A stretch of 64,000 nt of DNA from Chrysomallon squamiferum (GCA_012295275.1 CM022671.1:9897095-9961094); one strand, 5' to 3'. Positions 36,521-48,864 are shown, numbered from the stretch's first letter. The notes: a model not told the origin generated them from the letters alone. Translations and numbers: made by a program.

Positions 36521-36779
36521 CTCATCACTTGTTTTAATATTAATCTATGGTGAAAGAAATAGTGATACAGTGACAGGAGATATCTGTTAGGAGAATATTT
36601 TTTTTTTAAATAAATTTATATCATTCATTCTTAATATTTCATTTATCTTTAATAAAATATAGTATAATTATACTCGGCAAAGCAAATACTGACTCTCCAA
36701 CGTTAGCTACTGGACTACAATCACGATTTCTTTCAACATACTAATTTAACATAATTTACTAATACTACTAACATTCAGC

Positions 36780-37245
36780 ACATCCCCAGTCAGCACATAC
36801 TACTAAAAACATGATGTTTGTCCCCAATAGGCAGGTTGGTGGAAATGGTTGCGGCTCTAGAATGGATGCACCAATGATCAGGTAACAGTCGCGGGATGAA
36901 TGCACTTTTGTCAGGGTTCCATGGGTGAAGTGGGCATTCTCAGGGCTGGTGGTGGCTTGTGAGGTCGCTCCTTCGGTGACAGGGATTTTCTGGGTGACGA
37001 TGCTGCTGATGGGACATCTGTCCACCTGGTGGGTCACTCCTGTCCAGTGTTCTTGGACTGGGAATGTTACACATGGGGAATATTTCATCATGGATGGTCA
37101 ATAGATGCTGGGAGTGTCATCAAATTGCACTGTTGAATTTCAGTGATAAACATGGAAGACACACAAACACACAGGCACTCACAAATTCACTCACACACAT
37201 ACACACATACTCACATACATATACAGAAAGAAAAAGGAAAAGAAA
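36780..37245 (+). repeat. dispersed repeat family, longest copy
   Basis: This is the most complete of the three copies: a GC-richer body (36780-37160), then a CA-rich tail (37158-37220) and a purine-rich tail (37225-37265). It overlaps block 2 of the segmental duplication, since the 20.3 kb copy is its partner there. No open frame longer than about 100 codons and no recognised domain, so a SINE-like or MITE-like non-autonomous element is the likely class. Confidence 0.65.
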
Positions 37246-37640
37246 AAGAAGAAAAAAAAGAAAAATCATATCATGCACTACCTCTGTTTGTTACAGTGAT
37301 TAAACTGGAAATAGATTTTGGTGCAGTCGATAATATTGTTTATGGTTTAATTTGTTAATAATATTTATTTTTATTTTTATAAGCTTTAATATATTAAGGG
37401 GAAAAACATATACAATGTACATGTGACCATTTGGACAAGAAAAGTTATTTAAAACATTTCTTCTGGGTAAAACAGTGAATATACACATTATATTTTAATT
37501 TGAATTTTATCATCATTTGTTTCTTTATAACCAACTGTAGAAAGGTTATATTGAATATATATAGAAAGATATATTCTACATAGTTTTTTTGAAATGATAA
37601 ATAACTTTAAAAATATAAATGTGTTTTTTTTTATATATAT
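36990..37640 (+). repeat. segmental duplication, copy B block 2
   Basis: It aligns with 20290-20900 throughout, including tttaatatatt-ggggaaa-catata and gaccatttggacaagaaaag, then agaaagatatattct. Confidence 0.75.
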
Positions 37641-37949
37641 ATATTTGGCAAATGACACAGGGCTAAATATATTAATTATTACTTGAAAAGGTTTGCCAAA
37701 TTTTACATTAGCGATCAGTTACATAATTTGTGTGTCTGTATGTGAATAAAATTAGAAGTGATTTATTTAAATTTTATTAATATTATTTTAATAGGTTTAG
37801 AACAGCATTCCTGGTTTTATATGTGTATATATATATATATATATATAATGTTTTTAGATTTGTTATTTTATATGATGATATTTGTTTATTTGTTATATAA
37901 TTATTTTTATCACATTTTTACTTGGTTTTTAAAACATGTATTTTATAAA

Positions 37950-39095
37950 CAGTTAATATGTTCAGTGAGAACTATGGCCAATCAGGCCAGTAGATTATCT
38001 TATTTCCTCTTTTCTAATATCAGTTTTATAAAGTATCTCACTGAATTTGCTTCTTTTTTTCTTTTTCTTTTTTTTTTTTTTTTTAAATTGTTTCTTTACT
38101 TGTTACTGATTTTCATGTTTGACTATTTTAATTCTGTTTCCTGGGAATTCAATAACGGCACCTCATTTGTATTCCCAGAAAACAGATTAAATTATTTAAC
38201 AATATTTTAAGGATATGTTACTGACAAATATAAAAAAAGAAAATTGGTTGTCATTCCATGAGCAATTCCAGTCAACTATCAATATATTCAGTGAGAACTA
38301 CGGCCAATCAGGCCAGTAGATTATCTTATTTCCTTCTTTGTAATATCAGTTTTATAAAGTATCTTCATTGGATATGCTTCATTTTTTTTTTTTTTTTTCT
38401 TTTTTTAAATGGTTTCTATACTTCTTACTCATTTTCATGTTCAACTATTTTAATTCTGTTTCCTGGGAATTCAATATTTTAAGGATGTGTTACTGACAAA
38501 CATAAAAAAAAAAAATTGATTGTCATTCCATGAGCAATTCCAGTCAACACTCAGTATTTCAGTGAGAATTATGGCCAATCAGGGCAGTAGATTATCTTAT
38601 TTCCTGCTTTCTAATATCAGTTTTATAAAGTATCTTCATTGGATTTGCTTCAATTTTTTTTTAGTTTTTTTTAGTTTTTTTTTTATCTGATATCTTTACT
38701 TCTTACTGATTTTCATGTTCGACTATTTTAATTCTGTTGCCTGGGAATTAAATAACGGCACCTCAGTTGTATTCCCAGAAAACAAATTAAATTATTTAAC
38801 AATATTTTAAGGATGTGTTACTGACATATTAAAAAAAAAAAAAAAAACTGGTTGTCATTCCATGAGCAATGCCAGTCAACTATCAATATATTCAGTGAGA
38901 ACTATGGCCAATCAAGGCAGTAGATTATCTTATTTCCTGCTTTCTAATATCAGTTTTAAAAGTATCTTCATTGGACTTGCTTCATTTTTTTTTTTTTACT
39001 TCTTACTGATTTTCATGTTCAACTATTTTAATTCTGTTTCCTGGGAATTCAATAACAGCACCTCAGTTGTATTCCTAGAACACAGATTAAATTAG
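37950..39095. repeat. tandem array of about 300-bp units, four copies
   Basis: The anchor ttcagtgagaactatggcca (with substitutions) starts near 37961, 38287, 38558 and 38891. Each unit continues with a shared cagtagattatcttatttcc block, a variable T-run, and ttaattctgtttcctgggaa. More diverged single pieces (cctgggaattcagaat) continue at 39785, 39930 and 40055, and a relative lies at 32010-32070. Unit length varies (326, 271, 333), mainly through T-runs and one internal deletion. Confidence 0.9.
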
Positions 39096-39233
39096 ATTAT
39101 TCAAGGCATACTTTATTATCTCTGTTGTTAGTTTCTTTATTTTTAAAATTAATAAATCACAACATCACTACTCTTCTGTATACCAAGATAATTCAACCAT
39201 TACAGGTAGCCATAACATTTTTTCTCTTCTTTT

Positions 39234-39241
<8 letters not shown>

Positions 39242-39264
<23 letters not shown>

Positions 39265-39452
39265 AAAAAATTTAAATTGTTATCTGGAATTTCAGCTTAG
39301 CATCCCAAACTTATGCCAGAAAAAAAAAATAAAAAAAAAAAATATAAAAATTCTGTATATATAGAAATCTTCTCATGTATGTTGCTGGTATTTTATTTAT
39401 TTATTTATTTATTTACTTGTTATTGTTGTTGTTGTTGTTGTCACCAGTTGAA

Positions 39453-39506
<54 letters not shown>
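39242..39506. repeat. cluster of TA, TTTA, TTG and ATT microsatellites
   Basis: TA at 39242-39263, TTTA at about 39394-39415, TTG at 39423-39440 and ATT at 39454-39506. Open frames through the ATT run are artefacts. Confidence 0.9.
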
Positions 39507-39508
<2 letters not shown>

Positions 39509-40599
39509 TCATTTCTATCACTATGTAGTTGTGCTTAGGTATTTCTGAATCTTCCTGTTTTAAATTTAATAGAAATATTCTTGTAAGTTGATGTTCAGGG
39601 AATTCAGTTTGCTCAGAATGCAAGTTAAATATGACTTCATTGCTACAGTTATTTCTTAATAATGTAAGAGAATTTATCTTTTACAGTAACATTCTTCTGT
39701 TGTCACAGTTGTAAAGGTCATATGTTATTCTTGTATATTATTTATACAACTTTGTAGATTTGATAGAAACATTATTTTGTTATATCTTGCTGTCCCAGGA
39801 ATTCAGAATATCTTCTCTCTGCTATTTGCTGAAGATTAATGGAAGTATTTCTCAATTCTATCCATCATATGATATTCTTGCATATTTATATATCCTTGTA
39901 AATTTCATAGAAACTTTCATCTGTTTAGCTTGCTGTCCTGGGAATTCAGAATAACTGCCCCATCCTGTTTGCCCAGAACTGAAAGTCTGTCGAATTTGTT
40001 GTCATATTTGTATGTCCTTCGTTTATTTTTTTTTTTTTGTTATTTTTTTTTTCTGAATTCAGAATATCTCCTCTGTGCTGTTTAACAGACTAAAAATTAA
40101 TGGTTATTTCATATATCTAACTTCCATAGAAACTTACTGTTATTATAACTTTTTTTTTATAATTACCTTTCAGTGTCTAAGCTCACTGACAGAGTTCTCT
40201 GTGACTCTTCATCTACTTAAAAAAAGTATTTAGATAACCACTATTCTGTCATATTGTAGATTGTTCTGGCATCACAGGATCCATTATTTATTCTGTTTTA
40301 AATTTCCAACTCTTTTGTTTCATAGTGCAATATTTTGTCTTCTTAAACCAAGATGTCAGTTTTGTTAGGTTACAGGTCAGTAAAACACCTGCTTGAAAAA
40401 TGTTATTCATAGGAAAAAATATTTAACGTTTTAGTGTTTCTCTAGGAAATTCTTAATTTCTGAAAGAAATAATTAAATATTCTGACAGTCATCAAAGTAC
40501 ACCAGTTAACAACACACAAGCGTACATAAAAACACATATACAAACTCACATCCTTTTGTAGAAAGGTGCACATAGGATTCCTTGCAATAACAGCCAGAT

Positions 40600-41072
40600 C
40601 CTTTTTTTTTTTTTTTTTTGAATTTTATTCTACACAATCTTATTTATACATACACAATTTCAAACACACACACAAAAAATAAAATAAATAAATAAATAAA
40701 ATAATAATGATAATAACTGTAAGAAAAATATATAAATAAGTAAATAAAATAAAATAAAATAAAATCTTAAATAATAATAACAAAAAAAATTGAAAAAATA
40801 AAATCTTAAAATTTCTGTTTATTATTATTATTTTTTTTTATTATTCCATTAGGAAATTTCATTTACTCCTTACATTTTAGTGTGTATTTTTTTTTTTTTT
40901 TTTTTCACCCCTTCTGTATACAATATATCATTCCATGTGGGGAAATACTTTAATACATATGTGTTTTCATTCGTAGATGTATTTGATTAGTGTATGTAAC
41001 AGAAACCTTGTCTAGGCATTTTTATTTATATATTATTTTATTTATTTATTTATTTATTTATTTATTTTTTTC
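40600..41072. repeat. low-complexity T-, AAAT- and TTTA-rich tract
   Basis: Poly(T) at 40602-40619 and 40888-40905, AAAT-type repeats at 40678-40765, and TTTA repeats at 41036-41069. No gene. Confidence 0.85.
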
Positions 41073-41394
41073 AATTATTGATTTAAATTTGTTTTTTACT
41101 TTTTAAAATGTTTGCTAAATATACTTAAATCTTTTGACATGATCGGTTGCTGATCAGCCATAATATTCTTGCTTTCATGGCAAAACTTGTAATTCTTTTA
41201 GTGAAATATCATGTCCTAATGAATAAATCAGGCCAAACTGAACTATATAAACTAATGCTATTAACAACATCTGTTGTTGTATGCACTCATGGCTTGTGTT
41301 CCTTTGTGGCCTGCCAACTTAACAAGAATGTCATCTTTTCCTTATGTTAAACAGTACTGTCAGTGACATTAACAGTGATCAGAAGGTGTGACCA

Positions 41395-41820
41395 AAAGAG
41401 GCATGTTCCCTTCACTGTCACAGTCACAGTATTTGGCATCATTAGTCCAACTCTTTACTATCTGGTAAATGTTGGAAAGTGACTATGACAGACCCATTCC
41501 ATCTTTTTACTATCACAGTTGCAGTATTTTGCATTGGATAGAAAGTGTGACTATGACAAACATACGTCAGTACTTTAATGTCAGAGTCACACTATCAGGC
41601 GAAGGTCAGAAAGGGTGACTATGACACTCCAGCACTTTCCTGTCAGAGTCACACTATCAGGCGAAGGTCAGAAAGGGTGACTATGACACCCACACGTCAG
41701 GACTTTATTGTCACAGTCACACTGTCAAGCATTGGTCAGAAGGTACGATTGTCAAGCATTGGTCAGAAGGTACGATTGTCAAGCATGCTCCCTTTTCAAT
41801 GTCACTGACAGTGGTCAGAA
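41395..41820. repeat. 60-bp minisatellite
   Basis: Repeated units contain gtcacagtcacactatcagg, a gcgaaggtcagaaaggtgac-type segment and ctatgacac. About five units are recognisable, the clearest two at 41578-41637 and 41638-41697. The end (41735-41790) switches to a short 28-base unit (attggtcagaaggtacgatt). Confidence 0.85.
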
Positions 41821-41879
41821 AATGTATAGATGACAATTATTATATTTTAAATATTTTAAATATTTTGATAAAAAAATAT

Positions 41880-42640
41880 TCAGTAATATTTTGTCAATAT
41901 TATTTCCTTATTAAGATATTTTTATATGCATTTTAAAGAATATAACCATTATTTACACTATTATTTTATTATAAATGTTTTGTTATAAGTATTTATTTAT
42001 TTTTAACTGATCTTGTGTTTTTTTTTTTTTTTTTTTTTTTATTATTATTATTATTTTTTTTTTTATTGTCAAATGATATTGCATTTGCTGTGGCTGTCAG
42101 CTGTTGTTTATAACTACTGTACACATAAAACATTGTGTGTTTTATCATTTTCAGTGAATAGTTTTAACTGTATTTAATATTATTATAATTAATATTATTT
42201 CTTTGTTACCTTATTAAGATTTTTTTATATGTATTTTAAAGAATATAACCATTTTTTTTTTTTTTAACTGACCTTACATTTTTTTTTTTGTGCTTTGTCA
42301 AATAAATGAGTCCTGCATTTGCTGTGGCTGTCAGAATATTTATATTGCTGTTGTTTATAATCACTGTACACAAAAAATATTGTGTGTTTTATATCGTCTT
42401 CAGTGAATATTTTAAACTGAATTTAATATTATTATAATTAATATTATTTTTGAAACCCAGTATATTTTACAAACAATACAATTTTTATGGCTTATGTCAA
42501 ATATTCTCTGTACTTTTATTTTAACAGTCTTAATAGTATTTTTCAGAATATTTTAAACTGATGTTTCATTACTTAATATTATTTTAATTTTATTTAAAAC
42601 TTGAGTGTTTGTCATCATTATACACACAGAACATTCTGTG
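41880..42640. repeat. three-copy tandem duplication
   Basis: The block ttaaagaatataaccatt occurs at 41932 and 42235, tttgctgtggctgtcag at 42085 and 42318, and acattgtgtgttttat-type blocks at 42131, 42379 and 42633. The period is about 250-300 bases. Confidence 0.75.
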
Positions 42641-43190
42641 TGCTCTTATTGTTGTGTAAAACAATTAGATACCTGAATAAAGGATATAAATGAATTTTCA
42701 TTTGTTTGTTTTATTTTATTTGTGTAATTTTTGCATGTTATGTTTATTAACAATGCTGTTAAGAGAACTGTACATTGTGAAAAAGAGACTTTGACAGTGA
42801 ATGACTACTAATTTCATGTGAAGAATTTAAATTTCACAGCTCTGTCAATGATAAGGATTACTTCATAAGTTACTGTTTTGCATATGTTTGTGAACACAAA
42901 CAGTGTTGATACCTTATTACTGTTCATTCAAGACGAGTTTGAAATAAATATATTTTTTCTTATTTGGAATTGGAAGGTAATAAGAGATAAGAAGTGTTAT
43001 AATTTGTTCAGTGATTCATCATAAAACTTTGGAATATAATACAACAAAAAAAAAAAAGATGATAATAATTAAATTATATGGAAAGAAAATATTATGACAA
43101 ATATCTTTGAATATATATTTGATCATGGAAACAATTAATTTCAGCTCCAGTTCTATTTTACCATGTTCTCGGTTTTTGTTTGCTGTATGG
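42620..43190 (+). repeat. segmental duplication, copy B block 3
   Basis: It aligns with about 20940-21500: gtgtgctcttatt versus gtgtactcttatt, then caatta/caataa-ata-ctgaataaag, and the terminal pair accatgttctcggtttttgt versus cccatgttctcaggtttttg. Confidence 0.6.
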
Positions 43191-43367
43191 TAAAAAAAAA
43201 AAAAAACAAAAAAAAAAAAAAAAAAAAATAATAATATTTGAGATAATGATTTAATATCAGAAATAATATAAACTGCAATTGTTAAATAAATAGTCAGTCA
43301 AAACAAATGTAAACTAAAACTAATCCCAGTATATGTATGTGAGTGTGTGTCTGTGTATGTGTGTTTA

Positions 43368-43472
43368 TTATATAATTTGTGTGTGTATGTGTGTGTGTGT
43401 GTACACACACACATGTCCACACATACATACACTCACACAAATTATATGTACACACTACACAGACACATACAA

Positions 43473-43522
<50 letters not shown>
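43368..43522. repeat. TG/CA tract forming an imperfect palindrome, then (CA)n
   Basis: 43368-43450 reads tataatttgtgtgtgtatg, then a TG run, then a CA run, ending in cacacaaattatatgtaca. Its two halves are nearly reverse complements, about 40 bases per arm with almost no loop. A further CA run of about 45 bases follows at 43476-43519. Confidence 0.85.
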
Positions 43523-43526
<4 letters not shown>

Positions 43527-44637
43527 TTAATTCCCTTTGTGTTTAATCATGAAAACAATCCGTTAAGTCCTGCTTACAAAAACAATTCATAATTGCTGGT
43601 CATAACATCCACTGGAAACATAATAACCAAAACTAAGTGACTGAGTGATGCTATGTATATTATATTATTAAATAATAATGTGGTAATTGTAATATTAAAC
43701 TTTGCTATAATACTGTGCTTTGTTAAGCCTTTATTTCCAGTGCATTTTTTCCATACCCCCATCTTCATAGGCAAGTAGCACAAGTGGGCAAAATTAGTTT
43801 TGTTGTTATAAAGAATTAAATCTCTGTTTGGAGGTCATCAGAAAGTCAGTAGATAAATTGGAAGCATACTGAGAGAGTGTTAATCTAAACATTATAATCA
43901 TAACTTATAGCACATGATGATAATGTAAAAAAATGTAGGCATGGTAACAGGCTTTTAATTAACACTGTGTAATATTATATTACAAAAGATTAACATTGTT
44001 GGTTTATTGTGATCCAGAGTTAAAAATCTAGCCCAAATGTTTCTATTTAGTATTCTTTAGCTTGGCTGTTACTTAGTATGAATATAATAATTAATATCTT
44101 ATATAGCAATTAAAAAATAAGAATAAAAACATAAAGTAATTAAAAGATAAAAAAGAAATAAACAAATAAACAATATATTTAAAAATAAAAATAAATTGAT
44201 GAACAGTTTAACATGTATAATCTACAGAAATAAAGGCTCCACACTTTATCTAACTACTGGTAATTTATATCCATTTGACCTATGTTACAAACACAAAACT
44301 CTAATCAAAGTTAATCTTACTGTCAATAAAACAGAAAAATAAAATCACGTACCTACTTCAGAAACTAGCATACATACATGTTTGATGAAATGCAGTTTAT
44401 CTTTCAATTTTTTAAAATTTATTTATCATATAATTTAATTTCATGTCAAAAGGTACAATGCCTTGGAATAAATAAACAAATAAAATCTTTGTGAATTACT
44501 AACAATGATGTTCAGATACGGATTAATTGGTTTGTTTTCTAACCTATTTAAAATTACCTGTTTGAAAGAAAAAAACTAAATAATAATTTTTTAATTTTCA
44601 AAATATTTTTTCAATTATTTGTTTATTTATTTTATTC

Positions 44638-44638
<1 letters not shown>

Positions 44639-44724
<86 letters not shown>

Positions 44725-44727
44725 TTT
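44639..44727. repeat. (ATT)n then (ATTT)n microsatellite
   Basis: About 70 bases of ATT followed by ATTT units. Confidence 0.95.
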
Positions 44728-44996
44728 AACCAAAAATTAAAATGACATCATTGGAATAAAAACAAACCAATACCCTCAGTTTGGGTTTGTTCAATTTGAT
44801 TACTTCCCCTACCTTAATTTTTTATTTCGATAACGTTTTGTTTATTGTGTTTAATATAGCTATAGGATTATTTGGTTATTGATGTCATTAAACTAAATAA
44901 ATAACGTCAATTGGACCATTCCATGTGGGTAAGAGTGATATTGTTATCATCATGTTTCGGAGGACTTTGGAAACTAAATTACAGGTTTTATAATAT

Positions 44997-45099
44997 GTTC
45001 AGTGAAACTAACATCTTCCCCCCAAGCCAGCGTCAAGCAATTTTCTCGAGTATCACGTGACCGTCACTGAGAGGCGCCATTAAAGAAGTATTACATGTT
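44997..45099 (+). promoter_or_regulatory. candidate promoter and first exon of a plus-strand gene
   Basis: A compact, less AT-rich segment contains cacgtgac (E-box-like, 45056-45063) and gaggcgccatt (45070-45081, YY1-like), then ATG at 45095-45097 followed after two bases by GTAAGT. An inverted duplicate at 18793-19043 keeps the same landmarks, so the segment has been copied as a unit. The factor-site readings are inference from short motifs. Confidence 0.45.
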
Positions 45100-45740
45100 G
45101 TAAGTAAATCTCTAGGATATTACTTTGTAATTCGTTTAACTTCTAACTTCTATGGTTTATTTTTGTCAATAAGATAACTCTAATCAATATCGTTTGATTA
45201 ATTTTTGTAAACGTCCCAAGTAATTAGACGAAACTTATTTACAGATGTAATCATGCACGTGTTACCGAAAAGACAGCAGTCGTGAACAAACTGATTTTAA
45301 TCACGAATATTTTCGAAAGTCGTCATTTCAGTTAGACTGAAACGTTTTGAATGTATATTTTATTACTGTGTAAAGCGCAGAATGTACTCGCTATGTATTA
45401 TTACATTCGATGTAAGTTTTCAGTGTTTTATAATCATATAAAGTAACTAATTTTGCAGTGTACCCGATATCGGAATATGTTTTAACTTGTAATCACGCAA
45501 TATTAATAACGGAAATCCAAATATAAACATTATCTTTATCAATGTCATTTAATCATGAATTGTAGAAAGAATATTCTTTTATAAATCAGCAGTGTGCGGC
45601 TATATTACGAAGAAAACACAGATTCCCCTCCGATCACCGAATTCATTCCATAAACAAGCAGAAGTTACAAGAGAGAAGAATAAAGGCAAATAAATCGATA
45701 AGATAAGTATATAAACGAAACTAAATCTTTTAAGATATGT

Positions 45741-45799
<59 letters not shown>

Positions 45800-45806
45800 C
45801 ATAATC

Positions 45807-45864
<58 letters not shown>

Positions 45865-46115
45865 TAGTAGAGTTCATTCAAGACAGCAAAAACAGAAAAT
45901 AAATAACTTACTGATAGTTGTCTATAATCTAAATAACTGCTGTAACTAATGCAGTATTTTTATTTTTAAATATTGTCAGACAAATGGAGAATAAGGTGCA
46001 ACAGCTATTAACAACTGATCCAAAAATTCGAACCAGACTGAGCTTGAATCATTGCTTAAAAACTACAGCTGTATTTTTCAATATAGAAACTATTGAAAAT
46101 AGATTAAGCAGATAA
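45095..46115 (+). CDS. start of an unrecognised plus-strand gene (two exons)
   Basis: Exon 1 supplies ATG TT before the GTAAGT donor at 45100. Exon 2 starts after attgtcag at 45980 with A CAA ATG GAG, so splicing gives an open frame M-L-Q-M-E-N-K and on. It then reads KVQQLLTTDPKIRTRLSLNH with FFNIETIENRLSR before a TAA at 46113. The junction is in frame without adjustment, and exon 2 alone also opens with ATG. Either the product is only 46 residues, or exon 2 ends earlier at a weak donor (ACT ACA GCT, then GTATTT) and continues downstream, possibly to the exon at 61960. The composition (basic, amphipathic) suggests a helical segment. No family recognised. A long AAT run lies in the intron. 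Confidence 0.45.
45742..45864. repeat. (AAT)n microsatellite, about 40 units
   Basis: Two AAT runs, 45742-45800 and about 45806-45864, separated by a short interruption. Together they are the longest trinucleotide tract in the window. They lie inside the first intron of the candidate gene starting at 45095. Confidence 0.97.
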
Positions 46116-46119
46116 ATAT

Positions 46120-47235
46120 TAAAGTTACAATTTATTTAATCTATATTAACTCTTTCTATCATAATCTCAAAAGCAACACACTTAATTCCAACTCCTGGAA
46201 AGGAGAAATGACAAGCAGGGACATTATTAAATTGTTTTAAAATTTTAAAAGTGGTATAAATGGGAAAATCAATAATGTTACACTGCCCGTGATATTATTG
46301 ATATTTTGGTTAATTATGCAGACGTGTTACTGATATTATACTGTTGTAATATTTAAAAGACTGTTATTCTGTTTAGTTTGAAAATGTGGCAGACGTGTTA
46401 GAGATTAGCTGCTCCAGTATCTTTAACAGACTTGCCCGTTATCTGTGGTCTAATTAATCCTGGTAGTGGAAATTATTAACAGGTCTGCTGTTTATCTGTT
46501 AATAAAGTTGATTTCTTTTAGTTCCTGCTTTGCCAAATTTCCTTTTTCTTGGAGTGGATATCCATTTCAAGAAGTAAATAAATCAAAGAATAACAAACAA
46601 ATCAACACACATTTAGTTTTTGTGAATCATTCATTGAACTCTGTCAGCAAATATCTGATCATTGTTTCAAACTGAAATCACTAACGAAAAAACTGTCTTG
46701 TAGAACTTGAATTTTATTATTATTATTATTATTGTTATTGTTATTATTACTTAAATATTTTTAATTATTTCTTATTTGTTACATATTTAATTTCTTAATG
46801 CCTTACATTAGAAAATAAAAATTTATATAATAATCAATACAGTTCTACACAAATAGAAAATTATTATTATTATATGATTTTTATGGAATAACAGTTCTAT
46901 TTTTTATTTACAGGCACAGAATGAAATCACCTTTAGAATAACATATCTTAAGAAAATTTCAAAGATATTTCAACAACATGAAAGTTATTTGGTTTACTTA
47001 ATATAAATACCTTTCATCCAAAATAAAAAATAAAAATGAAATAAATAAATGAATAAGTAAATAAATAAATAATAATCATGTAAAAATACAAAATGAACAA
47101 AGTGATGTTAGTCTGCAAATATTAGTTTGCAATTATTGCCTTCAGCTGTAATTGCCTTCAACAGTTGGCTCTTTGAGATTTCTAAGTATTCCATTATGTC
47201 GAATTTAATTTTTAATATCTTGTCTTTTTTTCACC
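46120..47235. other. AT-rich stretch without a recognised gene
   Basis: Short ATT runs at 46714-46748 and AAAT-type runs at 47035-47075. An open read at 46466-46675 on the plus strand has no supporting splice sites or recognisable motif. Confidence 0.45.
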
Positions 47236-47240
47236 ACCAG

Positions 47241-47414
47241 AGGCTTTATCTGACAGATTTCATAACCTGACATCACTAAACGGATTACGAGGAATTACCT
47301 GTAGATTATGGCATAGAACCCATCATTCTTCCACCCTGGTGTGTCTCCAGTGCTTCAGCATCATGTCTCAAGTTTCTGTTGTGGACTGTCATGTGACAGA
47401 ATTAACATTTAACT
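47241..47414 (+). other. open segment after a good acceptor, unassigned
   Basis: After ttttttcaccaccagag one frame stays open for about 57 codons to TAG at 47412. It reads ALSDRFHNLTSLNGLRGIT, then CRLWHRTHHSSTLVCLQC, a spacing of Cys/His that could bind zinc. The segment is less AT-rich than its surroundings. It could be an exon of the 45 kb gene (phase 0 if it starts at GCT) or part of a dispersed repeat. I do not recognise it. Confidence 0.25.
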
Positions 47415-47518
47415 AGGATTAGGCCCACTTCCTATATTCTGGCCTAGACACTACCCTCTGTCCAATCCAGCTTGGGAATCTGTACCAGGAGCTGTCGTTC
47501 TTGCTGGTATATATATCT

Positions 47519-47760
47519 CTGGTAATTAGACACTGAAGTTACCTCACCACATAATAAACACTCATCTACACACAAAACACTAAACAGAAACATACAGACA
47601 GACACAACATAGACAAACACACTCCATGGAAAACACACAACACAGATACAAACAAGATGCATGGTGCTCATACATGAACACTAACACACAACATTCAGAT
47701 ACATGCACACATCAGCAAAACACCAGATACAAGTACAACACAGCGAACAACAGGGTGTTT
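47519..47760. repeat. degenerate ACAC-rich tract
   Basis: CA-rich sequence with frequent interruptions (aacacacaacac, acatgcacacat). Low-complexity open frames on both strands are not genes. Confidence 0.6.
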
Positions 47761-48044
47761 TGTACAATACTGGATCTTTTATTTGTCACACAAACAAGGA
47801 AATTAAATAATAATAAATATTAATTTTCACAACTCTAATATGCATTTATCTGATTTGTTTTCATTCATAATCCTATGTTTTTTATTTAGCATATGAAGAA
47901 CATTATCTGGAAATGAAAACTTTCAGATGTGACCAAAATATTACAAGGATGGCTTGCCCAAGTCAAAATTATTTTTGATTTATAATTACTTATGTAAGAC
48001 TTAATAAAAATATTATAATAACAACAGTAGTATCAGTAGTAGTT

Positions 48045-48045
<1 letters not shown>

Positions 48046-48131
<86 letters not shown>
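48046..48131. repeat. (AAT)n then (AGT)n microsatellite
   Basis: About 18 AAT units run directly into about 10 AGT units. Short versions of the same AGT and AAT tracts sit at the same place in every unit of the satellite, so this is the expanded left-edge version. Confidence 0.93.
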
Positions 48132-48864
48132 ACTAGCTGTAGCAGTAGCAACAGTAGTAGTAATAGTAGTAATTATAATGTTAATAATCATAATAATAGA
48201 ACATCTCAAAAAGATTACATGGAGAGAACTAAATTATAATCTTAAATTATTCAGGACTTGTTCGTGTAAAACATGATAATCTTGACATGATCAGAACGGA
48301 AATCATTTATTTAATTTTTTATTTGTTAAAAATAAATGTGTTCTTATATCATCTAAAATTTCATACATTCTTCTTAATCAAACACTAATTATACTTGAAA
48401 ACAAAACAAATCAAATACACACACTGTCACACAGGAACCCCACTAATCCAAACAAATACTTCTCTACACTGTAAGTTTTTCTTAAGTGCAAAGCATTCAT
48501 CCTTTAGGTCTTAAGGCCATACTTCTTTGCTCTGTTTCTGGTAAAAAGGAAGACTCACATCAGTGAAAAATGATTTTTGACTTATAATTACTGATGTAAG
48601 ACTTCATAAAATATATTACAATAATAGCAGTACTGGCAGTGGTAGCAGTTGTGATTGTAATGATATTAATAATCATAATGATAAACAAGATTCTAGAAGA
48701 GGACTAAATTTTAAATTTTAACTATTCAGGATATCTTCTCGTAAAACATATTAAACTTGATATTTCACTACGAAAATGTATTTTTTTTATTATTCTTATT
48801 TCTTTTTTCCTAATTATGTTCTTATATCATCTAAAATTACATACATTGCTTCTTCATCTTTCAG

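Noticed and set aside
43294-43592. Open frames of 65-81 codons across the TG/CA region
   Set aside because: They are dipeptide artefacts of the repeats, present on both strands.
45665-45877. Poly-Leu/Ile frame of about 70 codons
   Set aside because: Translation of an AAT microsatellite, not a gene.
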